Counted from the first letter of the stretch, positions 10,899 to 19,197 are shown. The stretch: 64,000 nt of DNA from Desulfovibrio fairfieldensis (GCF_001553605.1 NZ_CP014229.1:565001-629000); one strand, 5' to 3'. A program made the numbers and translations. Notes: generated by a model not told the origin, from the sequence alone.

Positions 10899-11465
10899 AT
10901 GAACATTCTGGAATGCATCAGAACACGACGCAGCATACGCACATATACGGACAGGCACATTGAGGAGGAGACCCTGCGCGAACTTCTGACGCTGGGCGTC
11001 AAGGCGGCCACGGGCTCCAACGAGCAGCCCTGGGGTTTCGCGGTCATTCAGGACAGGGAGGAAATCCGCTTCCTTTCCGAAACGGCCAGGGCCTGGCTCC
11101 TGGAAAATCTCGACGCCTACCCCTATTTTGAGCAATACAGGGAGTGGCTGGACAAACCTTCCTACAGCGTGTTCAACCATGCCGACACCTTGTTGCTTAT
11201 TTACGGCGATACGGCGTCCCACTGGTATGTCTACGACTGCACTCTGTGCGCGGCCAATATTATGCTTGCCGCGCACAGCATGGGCATCGGTTCCTGCTGG
11301 CTGGGCTTCGGCGAGCATGTTCTGGATACGCCCGAATTCAAGCGGGCTCACAATGTACCGGGGTCCTACTCCCTGGTCTGTCCCATGAGTCTGGGCTACA
11401 GCAAAGGAAAGCTGCCGCCGTCGGAGCGGAGAGACCCCCTGGTATTTTCCTGGCAAAAGGCCTGA
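10899..11465 (+). CDS. nitroreductase-family FMN oxidoreductase
   Basis: 188 aa. The ATG at 10899 follows TAAGGAGAAACAAT. N-terminal ILECIRTRRSIRTYTDRHI and ATGSNEQPWGFAVI are the FMN-binding signatures of the nitroreductase family; GIGSCWLGFGE in the C-terminal third is the typical flavin/dimer segment. Cytoplasmic NAD(P)H-dependent reductase of unknown natural substrate (nitroaromatics, quinones or flavin are possible). Single gene with its own terminator. Confidence 0.85.
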   Translation: MNILECIRTRRSIRTYTDRHIEEETLRELLTLGVKAATGSNEQPWGFAVIQDREEIRFLSETARAWLLENLDAYPYFEQYREWLDKPSYSVFNHADTLLLIYGDTASHWYVYDCTLCAANIMLAAHSMGIGSCWLGFGEHVLDTPEFKRAHNVPGSYSLVCPMSLGYSKGKLPPSERRDPLVFSWQKA

Positions 11466-11493
11466 ACGGGTTTCCCAGACGGATAAAAAAGAG

Positions 11494-11537
11494 GGAGCGG
11501 CGTCCGGACATGCGATCCGGCCGCCGCTCCTGCTTTC
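11494..11537 (+). terminator. terminator after nitroreductase
   Basis: GGAGCGGC (11494-11501) and GCCGCTCC (11523-11530) with an inner TCCGGA stem, followed by a modest TGCTTTC tail. Confidence 0.6.
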
Positions 11538-11562
11538 ATCTAAAGCAAGGCGATCCGCCTTG

Positions 11563-11625
11563 GAGCGGATTACCTTTGAGAAGGTGCCAGTTTTCGCAGC
11601 CGCCTTTTCAAAGTTATTTTGCTCT
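11563..11625. repeat. short derivative of dispersed repeat family A
   Basis: GAGCGGATTACCTTTGAG at 11563-11580 matches the left end of the family A copy at 36088, and TTTTCAAAGTT..TTGCTCT at the right resembles its right end, with the 200-bp middle missing. The right end touches the stop codon of the following minus-strand gene. Confidence 0.55.
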
Positions 11626-11953
11626 AATGGGTGTATTCCAACACCGGGAAATCGTCTCCCAGTTTGCGGCGGATGGCCGCCAACATCATGTCCCGGTTGG
11701 GACAGGGAAAGCCGATGGGGTTGCCCGTGGTGATACAGGAGGCCAGGGCCACGGCCTCGGCGCCCCGGTCGCGGAGCATCTGGGCACGCAGCACGGCGCG
11801 CTTGCCGGGACAGCCCCCGCAGGAAATGAAGCCCACCACCTCGCAGGCCCCCAGAGCTTCAAACGAGCCCTTGCCTTTGGCGGCCGTGACGAAGTCCGTG
11901 GTTCCGGGGCAGTAATCCTCTGTCTGCTGGCAACGAATAATGCCGACTTTCAT
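11624..11953 (-). CDS. CGGC-domain protein (putative metal binding)
   Basis: 109 aa; AGGAGG lies just upstream of the start at 11951-11953. The central CGGCPGKR motif (residue about 45) plus Cys8, Cys15 and further cysteines (ALASCITTGNPIGFPCPN) match the CGGC domain family, thought to bind metal through these cysteines. No signal peptide, so probably cytoplasmic. Lies 147 nt downstream of the MoeA-like fusion on the same strand and may be co-transcribed with it, which would link it to molybdenum or tungsten cofactor use; that link is inference. Confidence 0.7.
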   Translation of the reverse strand: MKVGIIRCQQTEDYCPGTTDFVTAAKGKGSFEALGACEVVGFISCGGCPGKRAVLRAQMLRDRGAEAVALASCITTGNPIGFPCPNRDMMLAAIRRKLGDDFPVLEYTH

Positions 11954-12100
11954 GGTATGTCCTCCTGAGATATGCGTGTAACTTCGAGCCCGTGGCCCTT
12001 TATGCCGTCGTTTACAGCGGAACAGTGGAATAATGGGAACATGGGGCGGCGGGCGATGTGGGCCGCCTGAACATTGCTCGCCGCCCAAGCGCATAACGTT

Positions 12101-14068
12101 CTATTCCCCCAATCGGACGCCGGGCCGCATGATCCGGCCGGTGAGCCGGGTTTCATAGCCGCCCAGATTTTCCAGGCGGGTTTTGAAGGCATCGGTCAGC
12201 AGCATGTCGCGCACGGCCAGAATGCGCGGGTCTTCCCAGAAGCGTTCGGGAACAGCCAGATCATAGCGCTCGCGCGCCAGGGGCACGAAATCCAGGCCCA
12301 AAGCCCGCGCCGCCGCGAAAATACCCATGCCGCAGTCCGCCGCGCCGGTCAGCACGTTGACGGCCACGGCCATATGGGTGCTTTCCTCCTTGGCGTAGCC
12401 GTCCACGTCGGCCGGTTTGAGGCCCGCGCGCCGCAGATGCCAGTCAAAGAGAATGCGCGTGCCCGCGCCGCGCTGGCGGTTGATGTAGCGCAGGCCCCGG
12501 CCCTTGAGATCCTCCACGCCCTGAATGCCTTTGGGGTTGCCCGCCGGGACGATCAGGCCCTGCTGACGGATGGCCAGATTGAGCAGGATGATTCTGCCTG
12601 CGGGATAATATTTGTGCAGAAAGGCGAAATTGAAGTCGCCGGTGTCTTCTTCCAGCAGATGCATGCCCGCAATATGGCAGGCATTCTTTTTCAGGGCCGT
12701 GATGCCGCCCATGCTGCCCACGTGCGCGGAAATCAGGCGGAAGGCGTGCGGCAGGCCCATGAGTTCATCGGCCAGGAGGTCCAGCACGTTGTCGTGGCTG
12801 CCCACGCAGATCAGATTGTCATAGAGCCGGGCGGGCGGCACGGAAAGCCGTGCCCGCACCAGGCTGCCTTCGGCCGCGCCCTCGGCCTCGGCCGGGATGC
12901 GCATGACCGCCTGGGCGCGCGTCACGGTGCTGATGTTGCCCGCGCCCCGGTTGAGCGGGATGCCCACGGCCTTTTCCCCCACCCGGCCCACGGCCAGATG
13001 CACGAATTCCTCCAGGCCCAGGCGCGAAGGCAGGCTGCGGGTCAGCTCCACTTCGATTTCGGGCCGCGCGGGCAGGGGCCGATGGGCCAGCAGGCAGATG
13101 GCCGGGGTGATCAGTTCCTCAAAGCAGATCAGGCTGCTCACCGGATAGCCCGGCGCGCCGAACACGGGCCGCCCCCGGCAGATGGCCGCCAGCGAGGGCT
13201 TGCCGGGCATGGCCGCGATGCCGTGGACCAGAATTTCCCCTTCGCTTTCCAGGATCGAGCGGGTGTAGTCCTTGCTGCCCGCCGAGGAACCGGCGCAGAA
13301 GATGACCACATGCGCGCCCGCGTCCAGGCTGTCCCGCAGGGCCGCGCGCAATTGCTCAGGCTGGTCCGGCACGGGTTTGACGCGCTCCACCCGGCAGCCC
13401 AGCTCGCGGGCCAGGGCCGCCAGCACCTGGGAGTTGGATTCCACCACCTGCCCCCGGCCCGGATCGGGCCGCTGCTCGAAGTCCAGCACCTCGTCGCCGG
13501 TGGGGATGATGCGCACCAGCACCCGCTCCCATACCGGCACCTCCCAGATGCCGCCGGAGAGCAGGGCCCCCACGTCGCAGGGCCGGATCTGGTGGTTGCG
13601 CGGGAAGAGCAGTTCCGTGGCCACAATGTCCTCGCCGATGCGCCGCACATGCTGCCAGGGAAAGGCCGGGGCCTCGATGCTCACGCCGCCCTTGCCGTCC
13701 ACGGCCACGTGCTCGATCATGATCACGGCGTCGCAGTCCGCGGGCAGGGGATGGCCGGTATTGACCGCGAAACAGCTTTCGCCCTCGCGCAACAGCACGG
13801 GCTCGCCCTCGCGCGCCGCAAAGGTGTCCGCCGCGCGTACGGCGTAGCCGTCCATGGCCGCCGCATGGCAGGTGGGCGAGGAATAACGGGCGTGCACGGC
13901 CTCGTACAGCACCCGGCCCACGGCCTCCTGGGCCGGGCAGAGCGTTTTGCCCGGCGCGGGCGCGGGCACGTCACCCCGCACTGTGGATCGGGCCAGGGCG
14001 TCCAGCACTTTGCCCACTGCCTCGGGCAGGGACAGGGTTTTCAGATAGACGTTGCGTTTGAAAGACAT
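12101..14068 (-). CDS. MoeA-like molybdopterin molybdotransferase fused to a substrate-binding domain
   Basis: 655 aa. CAGGAGAAGCCC precedes the start at 14066-14068. Residues about 1-400 are MoeA-like (AMDGYAVRAADTF near residue 70, MIEHVAVDG, IIPTGDEVL, FCAGSSAGSKDYT, PVFGAPGYPVSS), the domain that inserts molybdate into adenylated molybdopterin. Residues about 440-640 form a periplasmic-binding-protein-like domain with NRQRGAGTRILFDWHLRRAG and TADCGMGIFAAARALGLDF, the COG1910-type arrangement. No signal peptide, so the binding domain probably works in the cytoplasm as a ligand or metal sensor. Such fusions are known in archaea and anaerobes. Confidence 0.85.
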   Translation of the reverse strand: MSFKRNVYLKTLSLPEAVGKVLDALARSTVRGDVPAPAPGKTLCPAQEAVGRVLYEAVHARYSSPTCHAAAMDGYAVRAADTFAAREGEPVLLREGESCFAVNTGHPLPADCDAVIMIEHVAVDGKGGVSIEAPAFPWQHVRRIGEDIVATELLFPRNHQIRPCDVGALLSGGIWEVPVWERVLVRIIPTGDEVLDFEQRPDPGRGQVVESNSQVLAALARELGCRVERVKPVPDQPEQLRAALRDSLDAGAHVVIFCAGSSAGSKDYTRSILESEGEILVHGIAAMPGKPSLAAICRGRPVFGAPGYPVSSLICFEELITPAICLLAHRPLPARPEIEVELTRSLPSRLGLEEFVHLAVGRVGEKAVGIPLNRGAGNISTVTRAQAVMRIPAEAEGAAEGSLVRARLSVPPARLYDNLICVGSHDNVLDLLADELMGLPHAFRLISAHVGSMGGITALKKNACHIAGMHLLEEDTGDFNFAFLHKYYPAGRIILLNLAIRQQGLIVPAGNPKGIQGVEDLKGRGLRYINRQRGAGTRILFDWHLRRAGLKPADVDGYAKEESTHMAVAVNVLTGAADCGMGIFAAARALGLDFVPLARERYDLAVPERFWEDPRILAVRDMLLTDAFKTRLENLGGYETRLTGRIMRPGVRLGE

Positions 14069-14197
14069 GGGCTTCTCCTGGGGCCGATGGCGCCAATTGC
14101 GCCAACTGCGCGGATAAACGTGTTCCCGGCCAGCATAGCCGCTTTGTGGGCAAAGGGAAAGAAGGACGGGCTTTGGCGGGGCCGCGCGGCGGCGATC

Positions 14198-14347
14198 ATG
14201 AAAAAACGCCGGAATGAAAAAGAAAATCTTACCCTGGCGGAACTTTCGTATCTGCAAATGCTTGCTCAGGATTTGCTAGAGTATACAGATTCAGATTTAG
14301 ATACCGCCATCATAGAGGGAAAAATTCAGGAGGTACATCATGCCTGA
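14198..14347 (+). CDS. small hypothetical protein upstream of an antitoxin remnant
   Basis: 49 aa, charged N-terminus then LTLAELSYLQMLAQDLLEY. Its stop codon overlaps the start of the antitoxin-like pseudogene (CATCATGCCTGA), the arrangement of a coupled two-gene unit, and GGAGG for the second gene lies inside this one. I do not recognise the family. It may be a truncated partner of a toxin-antitoxin or phage regulatory pair. Confidence 0.4.
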   Translation: MKKRRNEKENLTLAELSYLQMLAQDLLEYTDSDLDTAIIEGKIQEVHHA

Positions 14348-14648
14348 ACGTAGTCGGATTTTAGAGGGAGTCTATGAAACTGCGAATGATCCGCATTCGG
14401 CAGAAATCATGAACAAGCGTCGTTTGCAGACATATGAAGCTATCTATCAAGCTCTTCAAGTCCCAAATATACAGAACAAGTCAAAGCATTGCGTAGTAGC
14501 TTGCAAGTAAGCCAGAGCGTGTTTGCCATGTACATAAATACCAGCACCTCGACAGTACCCGCATGGGAGGCAGGCAAAAAATACTGGCGGCCCTTCATGC
14601 AAACTTTTAGACATAATCAGTCGAAAAGGTATTGAAATACTTTTATAA
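14340..14648 (+). pseudogene. HigA/NadS-type XRE antitoxin, two frameshifts
   Basis: Begins with CAGGAGG and ATG at 14340. Frame 1 gives MPERSRILEGVYETANDPHS and onward to about 14462. A one-base loss there (CCCAAATAT for an expected CCCAAAATAT) moves the helix-turn-helix into the next frame: EQVKALRSSLQVSQSVFAMY, then NTSTSTV, AWEAGKK. One extra base near 14583 shifts it again to GGPSCKLLDIISRKGIEILL and a stop at 14646-14648. The restored product is a normal-length HigA-like antitoxin. No intact toxin is adjacent. Confidence 0.75.
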
Positions 14649-14677
14649 TAAGTTGTTTTATCGGCATAGAGATTTAC

Positions 14678-14700
14678 AAAAAGCCCCAGATGGGGCTTTT
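14678..14700. terminator. bidirectional terminator
   Basis: AAAAAGCCCCA / TGGGGCTTTT stem (14678-14688 and 14691-14700), between the antitoxin remnant and the convergent repressor pseudogene. Confidence 0.8.
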
Positions 14701-14710
14701 GGGAGAACTT

Positions 14711-15150
14711 TCATTGCTCCAAGGAGGCTGTATTCATCCAAAACTCTCTAATATCATAGCCCTTTCTTGCAAGTGCAATACAGAGTTTATTCGTTATATA
14801 GTCTAATTTTTCACACAATGTAATATCTTCATTTCTTACTCCAAGTGCTTGGGCAATAACACTTGCTTCGGGTTCAACACCCAAAATTTCAGATAAAAGC
14901 TCTACTATTTCTATAGGCGCTTTTTTTGATATAAGCTCTCTTATGTCAATACCGTGTCGTGCTAGAGCTATATAAATTTCATCTGAAATGCTGCCTTTTT
15001 TTCACTCTCATAAAAGACTGATGGCCGCACATCAAGAATCATTGCGGCCTCAAAAGATGTATTTACATTAAGTCGCTGAAGGATTGGTTCTAATAGTTTT
15101 GAAGAAAATTTTTTCCCAAAATTGGTTGATGTTTTTGATTCTGTAGTCAT
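14711..15150 (-). pseudogene. phage CI-repressor-like HTH protein with a homopolymer frameshift
   Basis: Starts at 15148-15150 with GGAGTC upstream. The first 51 codons read ..LLEPILQRLNVNTSFEAAM.. then VFYESEKK. At the run of seven T on the plus strand (14996-15002) the frame stops soon after; one base restored gives GSISDEIYIALARHGIDIREL and about 95 further codons to the stop at 14711-14713. The restored 145-aa protein matches the CI-type repressor N-domain (..GSIPDEWLL.LA..hGI.). This could be real decay, phase variation at the homopolymer, or a sequencing error. First of three similar genes in a row on this strand. Confidence 0.65.
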
Positions 15151-15190
15151 GATAGACTCCTAGTTAAATGTTGAATAACAGAACCTATAG

Positions 15191-15495
15191 CTAACCAACC
15201 CATGCAGAATGAAGACCGAGTGCATCAAAATAGCAATCCTTGTAATAAATATCTCCTATACCAAAGAGAATCCACATTGGAGAAACATTGTTTGTTGCGT
15301 GAAGTACCATCAACCAGTACATGGAATGTGATTTTCTTCCATAAGAGTTGCGATGGCAGAAATATCAGTGTGAAGTATCTCTGCCAGCTCTTGCGGTTTG
15401 GTTGTTTTTGTAACTTCGTATAAGCGTATAAGAATATATTTGGGGTCATCTACATAAATATCAAACTTGTTTTGAGATGTTATATTTAATAACAT
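15191..15495 (-). pseudogene. second CI-repressor-like HTH protein, frameshifted
   Basis: Start at 15493-15495 with GGAG upstream. The first part reads DDPKYILIRLYEVTKTTKPQ and ..EILHTDISAIATLMEENHIP (residues about 16-58). It stops at 15310, but in the next frame the homology continues as WLMVLHATNNVSPMWILFGI, GDIYYKDCYF to 15191. NHIP..WL..LH...NVSPMWILFG.GD matches the second half of the CI repressor HTH domain, so a single base is missing near 15315. Confidence 0.6.
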
Positions 15496-15656
15496 ATTGT
15501 CTCCAAGTGTTAGAAATTCAGGTATAATGATTTCTTACATTCACTTTATTCTGCGGAGCCTAAAAATTTAGAGCATTACATTATTTCAAATTTGGACTAC
15601 AACTATATTCAAAAAATAAAATATTTGATTTATTTGTATTAGTAATATGGATATAG

Positions 15657-15950
15657 TTAGGATAAAAAGCAACTTTTCTTTCCATATAGATACAGCATTC
15701 TTTTTCTAACCATTTTATTTTTATTAGCTAACTGCATAATTATATCTATTTTTTCAGAAATAGATTCTGAGTTAGCGGTGATATACTGATCCCCGCGTCC
15801 AGTAAGTATCCACTTGGGCGATGCGTGACTTTTTTCATTAATACAATCAAATAATACGCTGGAATCATATGAGGTCATGGGATATCTAGAAAAATTTGGT
15901 TCCATTGACCCCTTCCAAATTTGACACTTCTTTTTTAAATATTCTTTCAT
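15657..15950 (-). CDS. CI-repressor-like remnant or small HTH protein
   Basis: 97 aa, low GC, no visible ribosome-binding site at the ATG complement (15948-15950). The segment SHASPKWILTGRGDQYI (residues about 41-57) matches the C-terminal part of the CI-type HTH domain and is close to SPMWILFGIGD in the neighbouring pseudogene. The helix-turn-helix half is missing or unrecognisable, so this is probably an N-terminally decayed paralog of the two genes next to it. Confidence 0.45.
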   Translation of the reverse strand: MKEYLKKKCQIWKGSMEPNFSRYPMTSYDSSVLFDCINEKSHASPKWILTGRGDQYITANSESISEKIDIIMQLANKNKMVRKRMLYLYGKKSCFLS

Positions 15951-16152
15951 TTTAAATAGTTATGCTGATGCAATGGTGGAAGGAGGAAATCTATTTAAAG
16001 AATACAGCTAGTTATGATAGATTTGCTTATGAATAGTTTGTATGTATGTTTTTTATAGTGTTTACCGCATTTATTTGAATCAAATTTTCGGCAATAATTT
16101 TTATCTATGTAAAATTATTATATTTTTAAATATATATCTGTGGTAATAGATA

Positions 16153-16181
16153 TTGTTAAGTAGAAATTTTTTTGATATATA
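16153..16181 (+). promoter_or_regulatory. possible sigma70 promoter for the XRE pair
   Basis: TTGTTA (16153-16158), 17 nt, TATATA (16176-16181), about 60 nt upstream of the first XRE gene. Each hexamer matches consensus at four of six positions; the region is very AT-rich, so chance matches are likely. Confidence 0.4.
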
Positions 16182-16243
16182 CTGTTCCAATTTTTACGTA
16201 ATAAACTGATCCCATTGATAGTGTTTTCTGCTATGTATAAAGG

Positions 16244-16615
16244 ATGAATCAGTCAGAAAAGCGCATAAGCCGGTCGATTTTGCTTGGCAGGCGAGTACGG
16301 ACGTACAGAGAGCGCGCTGGGCTCACTATCGCCCAACTCGCTGCTCTGGCCGATGTGGCACCGACTACACTTGCCGAACTTGAACGAGGAAAAGGAAATC
16401 CTCGATATGAAACACTATGTAATTTAGCTGCTGGATTAGGTATACCTATTACAGTTCTTGTCCAATATGAGGATATGATGTTGCGGGATATATATATTGA
16501 GTCCGCAAAAGAACTGCTAATATTGTTTAATGAACTGAATGATGAAGAACGTAAAAAGCTCAATCAACTTATTCTTATATTTCAAAGAATCAATTCTTGG
16601 AAAGAAAAAGATTAA
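16244..16615 (+). CDS. XRE-family transcriptional regulator
   Basis: 123 aa. Helix-turn-helix of the Cro/CI type at residues about 14-68: LGRRVRTYRERAGLTIAQLA, then DVAPTTLAELERGKGNPRYE and GLGIPITVLVQ. The C-terminal helix region (residues 75-120) has no known sensor domain. AAAGG abuts the start, so translation may be weak. A close paralog follows after 24 nt, probably in one transcript. Low GC and clustering with decayed repressors suggest horizontal origin; the target is unknown. Confidence 0.8.
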   Translation: MNQSEKRISRSILLGRRVRTYRERAGLTIAQLAALADVAPTTLAELERGKGNPRYETLCNLAAGLGIPITVLVQYEDMMLRDIYIESAKELLILFNELNDEERKKLNQLILIFQRINSWKEKD

Positions 16616-16639
16616 TAACTAATATTTGATGTAAGTACA

Positions 16640-17008
16640 ATGGCTAAAAATAGCTATAAAGAATCGGAAGAGTTAATACGCATTGGAAAGCGTATAAAGT
16701 GCTTTCGGGAACAAGCCAATTTATCGCTTGCAGATCTATCACGATTATCCGGTGTACCGGCAAATACATTATCAAACATTGAGCATGGACGAGAAAATCC
16801 TGCTTATTCCCGAATTTTTGCTATATCTAAAGGATTAGGCTTACCTATTTCTCTAGTAGTACAAATTGACGATGGCCCTCTACAAGAAATAGTAGAAGAG
16901 TCATCGAAAGAATTTATTAGATTTTTGAAGGATGCTACAGATGAAGAAATACTAAAATACCAGCGGATGACTTTTATATTACAGCGTCTTTCAAAATGGA
17001 AAGAATAG
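16640..17008 (+). CDS. XRE-family transcriptional regulator, paralog of the preceding gene
   Basis: 122 aa. HTH at residues about 15-70: IGKRIKCFREQANLSLADLS, SGVPANTLSNIEHGRENPAY, GLGLPISLVVQ. Both this protein and its neighbour end in a similar helix (TFILQRLSKWKE here, IFQRINSWKEKD there), so they arose by tandem duplication and may form heterodimers. No typical SD sequence immediately upstream. Followed by a strong terminator. Confidence 0.8.
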   Translation: MAKNSYKESEELIRIGKRIKCFREQANLSLADLSRLSGVPANTLSNIEHGRENPAYSRIFAISKGLGLPISLVVQIDDGPLQEIVEESSKEFIRFLKDATDEEILKYQRMTFILQRLSKWKE

Positions 17009-17042
17009 GGGCCTACTTATAAAATATTCCCCTAGACTCAGA

Positions 17043-17075
17043 GAACGCCCCCACTTGCGAAAAGTGGGGGCGTTC
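17043..17075 (+). terminator. terminator after the XRE pair
   Basis: Perfect 13-bp stem GAACGCCCCCACT / AGTGGGGGCGTTC followed by TTCTT. Also marks the right edge of the AT-rich island. Confidence 0.8.
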
Positions 17076-17488
17076 TTCTTGCCGGGAGAAGAGAACCTTT
17101 GGTTCCGACTGTGGGGCGAACTGCGGCAGCCGCTTCGGGGGTGTCATTTCTGCGGGCTGCGCCTCTGGGCCTTCACGACCTGGTTACGGCCTTCCCGCCT
17201 GTGCCGCGCGATCTTTTCCACCGTGAGGTGCGCTACTCAAGTACGTGAGCAGCAAAAACGCGCCGATAACGCCGCCCGCGCGGAAGAGGCGGATTTTGTA
17301 AAATAATTGCAAAGGCACAGGAAGGCTGGGGCAAGAGTGTTTTTCTTTTTCACTCCGGACACAAAAAATGCTCATCCTATTCATTTGATTGCCCTGCATG
17401 CCCCCGGCGGAGATATTGCGCCCCGGACGGCCAAGCGCTATGCTGCATCGTCCCGCAACTCCAACCCCCGGCGGCAAGCCGTTTTCAT
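17076..17488. other. intergenic, GC-rich, no gene supported
   Basis: About 410 nt between the island and the sugar cluster. Short open frames exist on both strands (for example a minus-strand frame around 17184-17477), but none has a ribosome-binding site and recognisable domain together. No repeat of families A-C was seen here. Confidence 0.4.
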
Positions 17489-18280
17489 ATGACAGTACAT
17501 GACATCCGCGCCCTGCTGGCCCGCGACAAGCCCACCGTGGGCACTTGGCTGCAACTGCCCTCCACGGACGTGGCCGAGCTCATGGCGCGCGCCGGATACG
17601 ACTGGGTGGCCGTGGACATGGAACACGGCTCCTTCGGCCGCACCGGCCTGCCGGATATCTTCCGGGCCATTGAGTGCGGAGGGGCCGCGCCCTTCGCCCG
17701 CCTGCCCGAGGCTGCAAAAAGCCAGATCAAGTCCGCGCTGGAAGCCGGGGCCCAGGGCCTGATCTTTCCCATGATCGAAAGCCGGGAACAGCTCGACCGG
17801 GCCATTGACTGGTCCGTGTATCCCGGTCAGGACAGTTGGCGCAAAGCGGGCGAAACCGCCGCGGAATATCGCGGCGTGGGCTATTGCCGGGCCAACGTCT
17901 TCGGCAAGGATTTTGAGAACTACCGGCAAGAACGCGCGCCGGGGCTGTTTCTGGTGGCCCAGATCGAACACATCCGGGCCGTGGACAATCTGGACGCCAT
18001 TCTGACCCATCCCCGCCTGGACGCCATCATGGTGGGGCCCTACGACCTTTCGGGCAGCATGGGCCTGACCGCGCAATTCGACCATCCGGACTTCCAGGCG
18101 GCCATGGCGCGCATTCAGGCGGCCTGCCGCAAGCACAAGGCGCGCATGGGCCTGCATATCGTGCAGCCGGACCCGGCGGAACTGGCCCGGCAGGTGGCGG
18201 CGGGCAGCCGTTTCATCGCCTACGGCATTGATTCGGTATTTTTATGGCAAGGGGCCGAACGCCCCGGCGTGGAGAACTAG
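17489..18280 (+). CDS. HpcH/HpaI-family pyruvate aldolase
   Basis: 263 aa. Class II, metal-dependent aldolase fold: VDMEHGSFGR (residues about 42-51; acidic and basic active-site residues), ALEAGAQGLIFPMIES (about 88-103), VAQIEHIRAVDN, IMVGPYDLSGSMG (about 180-192). Family enzymes reversibly join pyruvate to an aldehyde, giving 2-keto-3-deoxy acids. The ATG at 17489 has no strong SD, but no better start exists. It opens a five-gene run (aldolase, epimerase, glycosyltransferase, KdsB-like, acyltransferase) with gaps of 31 nt or less, so a role in making a 3-deoxy-ulosonic acid for the cell surface is a reasonable inference. Confidence 0.85.
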   Translation: MTVHDIRALLARDKPTVGTWLQLPSTDVAELMARAGYDWVAVDMEHGSFGRTGLPDIFRAIECGGAAPFARLPEAAKSQIKSALEAGAQGLIFPMIESREQLDRAIDWSVYPGQDSWRKAGETAAEYRGVGYCRANVFGKDFENYRQERAPGLFLVAQIEHIRAVDNLDAILTHPRLDAIMVGPYDLSGSMGLTAQFDHPDFQAAMARIQAACRKHKARMGLHIVQPDPAELARQVAAGSRFIAYGIDSVFLWQGAERPGVEN

Positions 18281-18282
18281 CT

Positions 18283-19197
18283 GTGAAAATAACTGTTTTC
18301 GGCGGTTCCGGCTTTCTGGGCTCGCATATCTGCGACAAGCTCTCCGAGGCCGGGCACGCGGTGACCATTGTGGATCTGCATCCCTCGCCCTGGCTGCGTC
18401 CGGACCAGACCATGCTGACCGGCAATATCCTGGACGAAGAAACCGTGCGCCGGGGCGTGGAAGGCGCGGACATGGTCTTCAACTACGCGGGCATCGCGGA
18501 CATCGGCGAGGCCAACAACCGCCCGGTGGACACGGCGCGGATCAACGTCCTGGGCAACGTCATGATCCTTGAGGCCTGCCGCAGGGAGCGGGTCAGGCGT
18601 TACGTCTTCGCCTCTTCCCTCTATGTCTACGGCAAATCCGGCGGCTTTTACCGTTGCAGCAAGCAGGCCTGCGAGATTTATATCGAGAACTACCAGGCCA
18701 TGCACAAGTTGCCGTATACCATACTGCGCTACGGCTCGCTCTACGGCCCGCGCGCGGACAGGCGCAACGCCATCCACCGCTTTGTCTACGAAGCCTTGAC
18801 CACGGGAGCGATCACCTATTACGGCGCGCCCACGGCCCTGCGCGAATACGTGCACGTGGACGACGCCTCCACGGCCACCCTGGCGGTGCTGGCCCCGGAA
18901 TTCGAGAATCAGAACATCATCATTTCCGGCAACCAGCCCATGCGGGTCGGGGATCTGTTCAAGATGATCGGCGAAATGCTTGGCAAGGAGCTGACCATCA
19001 ACTATCAGAACGATCCCAATAGCGGACATTACCAGGTCACGCCCTACGCTTTCATGCCCAAGGTGGGCCGCAAGCTGGTGCCGCCGCTGACAGTGGACCT
19101 GGGGCAGGGCATTTTGCGGGTCATGGAAGATGAGCACAGGGAACTGCACACGGAATTGCAGGCCGAAGGGGGATATCTGGTCCCCACGGATGACTGA
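18283..19197 (+). CDS. NAD-dependent epimerase/dehydratase (extended SDR)
   Basis: 304 aa with a GTG start at 18283; GGAG at 18271-18274 fits this start, and a longer frame would run back into the aldolase. Rossmann motif FGGSGFLGSHICD at the N-terminus, catalytic Ser in SSLYVYGKSGG with downstream YRCSKQACEIYIENY supplying a Tyr/Lys pair (here spaced differently from the classic YxxxK), and YGSLYGPRADRRN. Acts on a nucleotide sugar (C4 epimerisation, dehydration or reduction). Overlaps the next gene by 8 nt. Confidence 0.85.
   Translation: MKITVFGGSGFLGSHICDKLSEAGHAVTIVDLHPSPWLRPDQTMLTGNILDEETVRRGVEGADMVFNYAGIADIGEANNRPVDTARINVLGNVMILEACRRERVRRYVFASSLYVYGKSGGFYRCSKQACEIYIENYQAMHKLPYTILRYGSLYGPRADRRNAIHRFVYEALTTGAITYYGAPTALREYVHVDDASTATLAVLAPEFENQNIIISGNQPMRVGDLFKMIGEMLGKELTINYQNDPNSGHYQVTPYAFMPKVGRKLVPPLTVDLGQGILRVMEDEHRELHTELQAEGGYLVPTDD

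Noticed and set aside
12074..14347. A very long plus-strand open frame (757 codons) opposite the MoeA-like fusion
   Set aside because: It is the antisense of a well-recognised gene, with His/Gly/Ala-rich composition typical of mirror frames in GC-rich DNA. Only its last 49 codons lie outside, and they were kept as a separate small gene.
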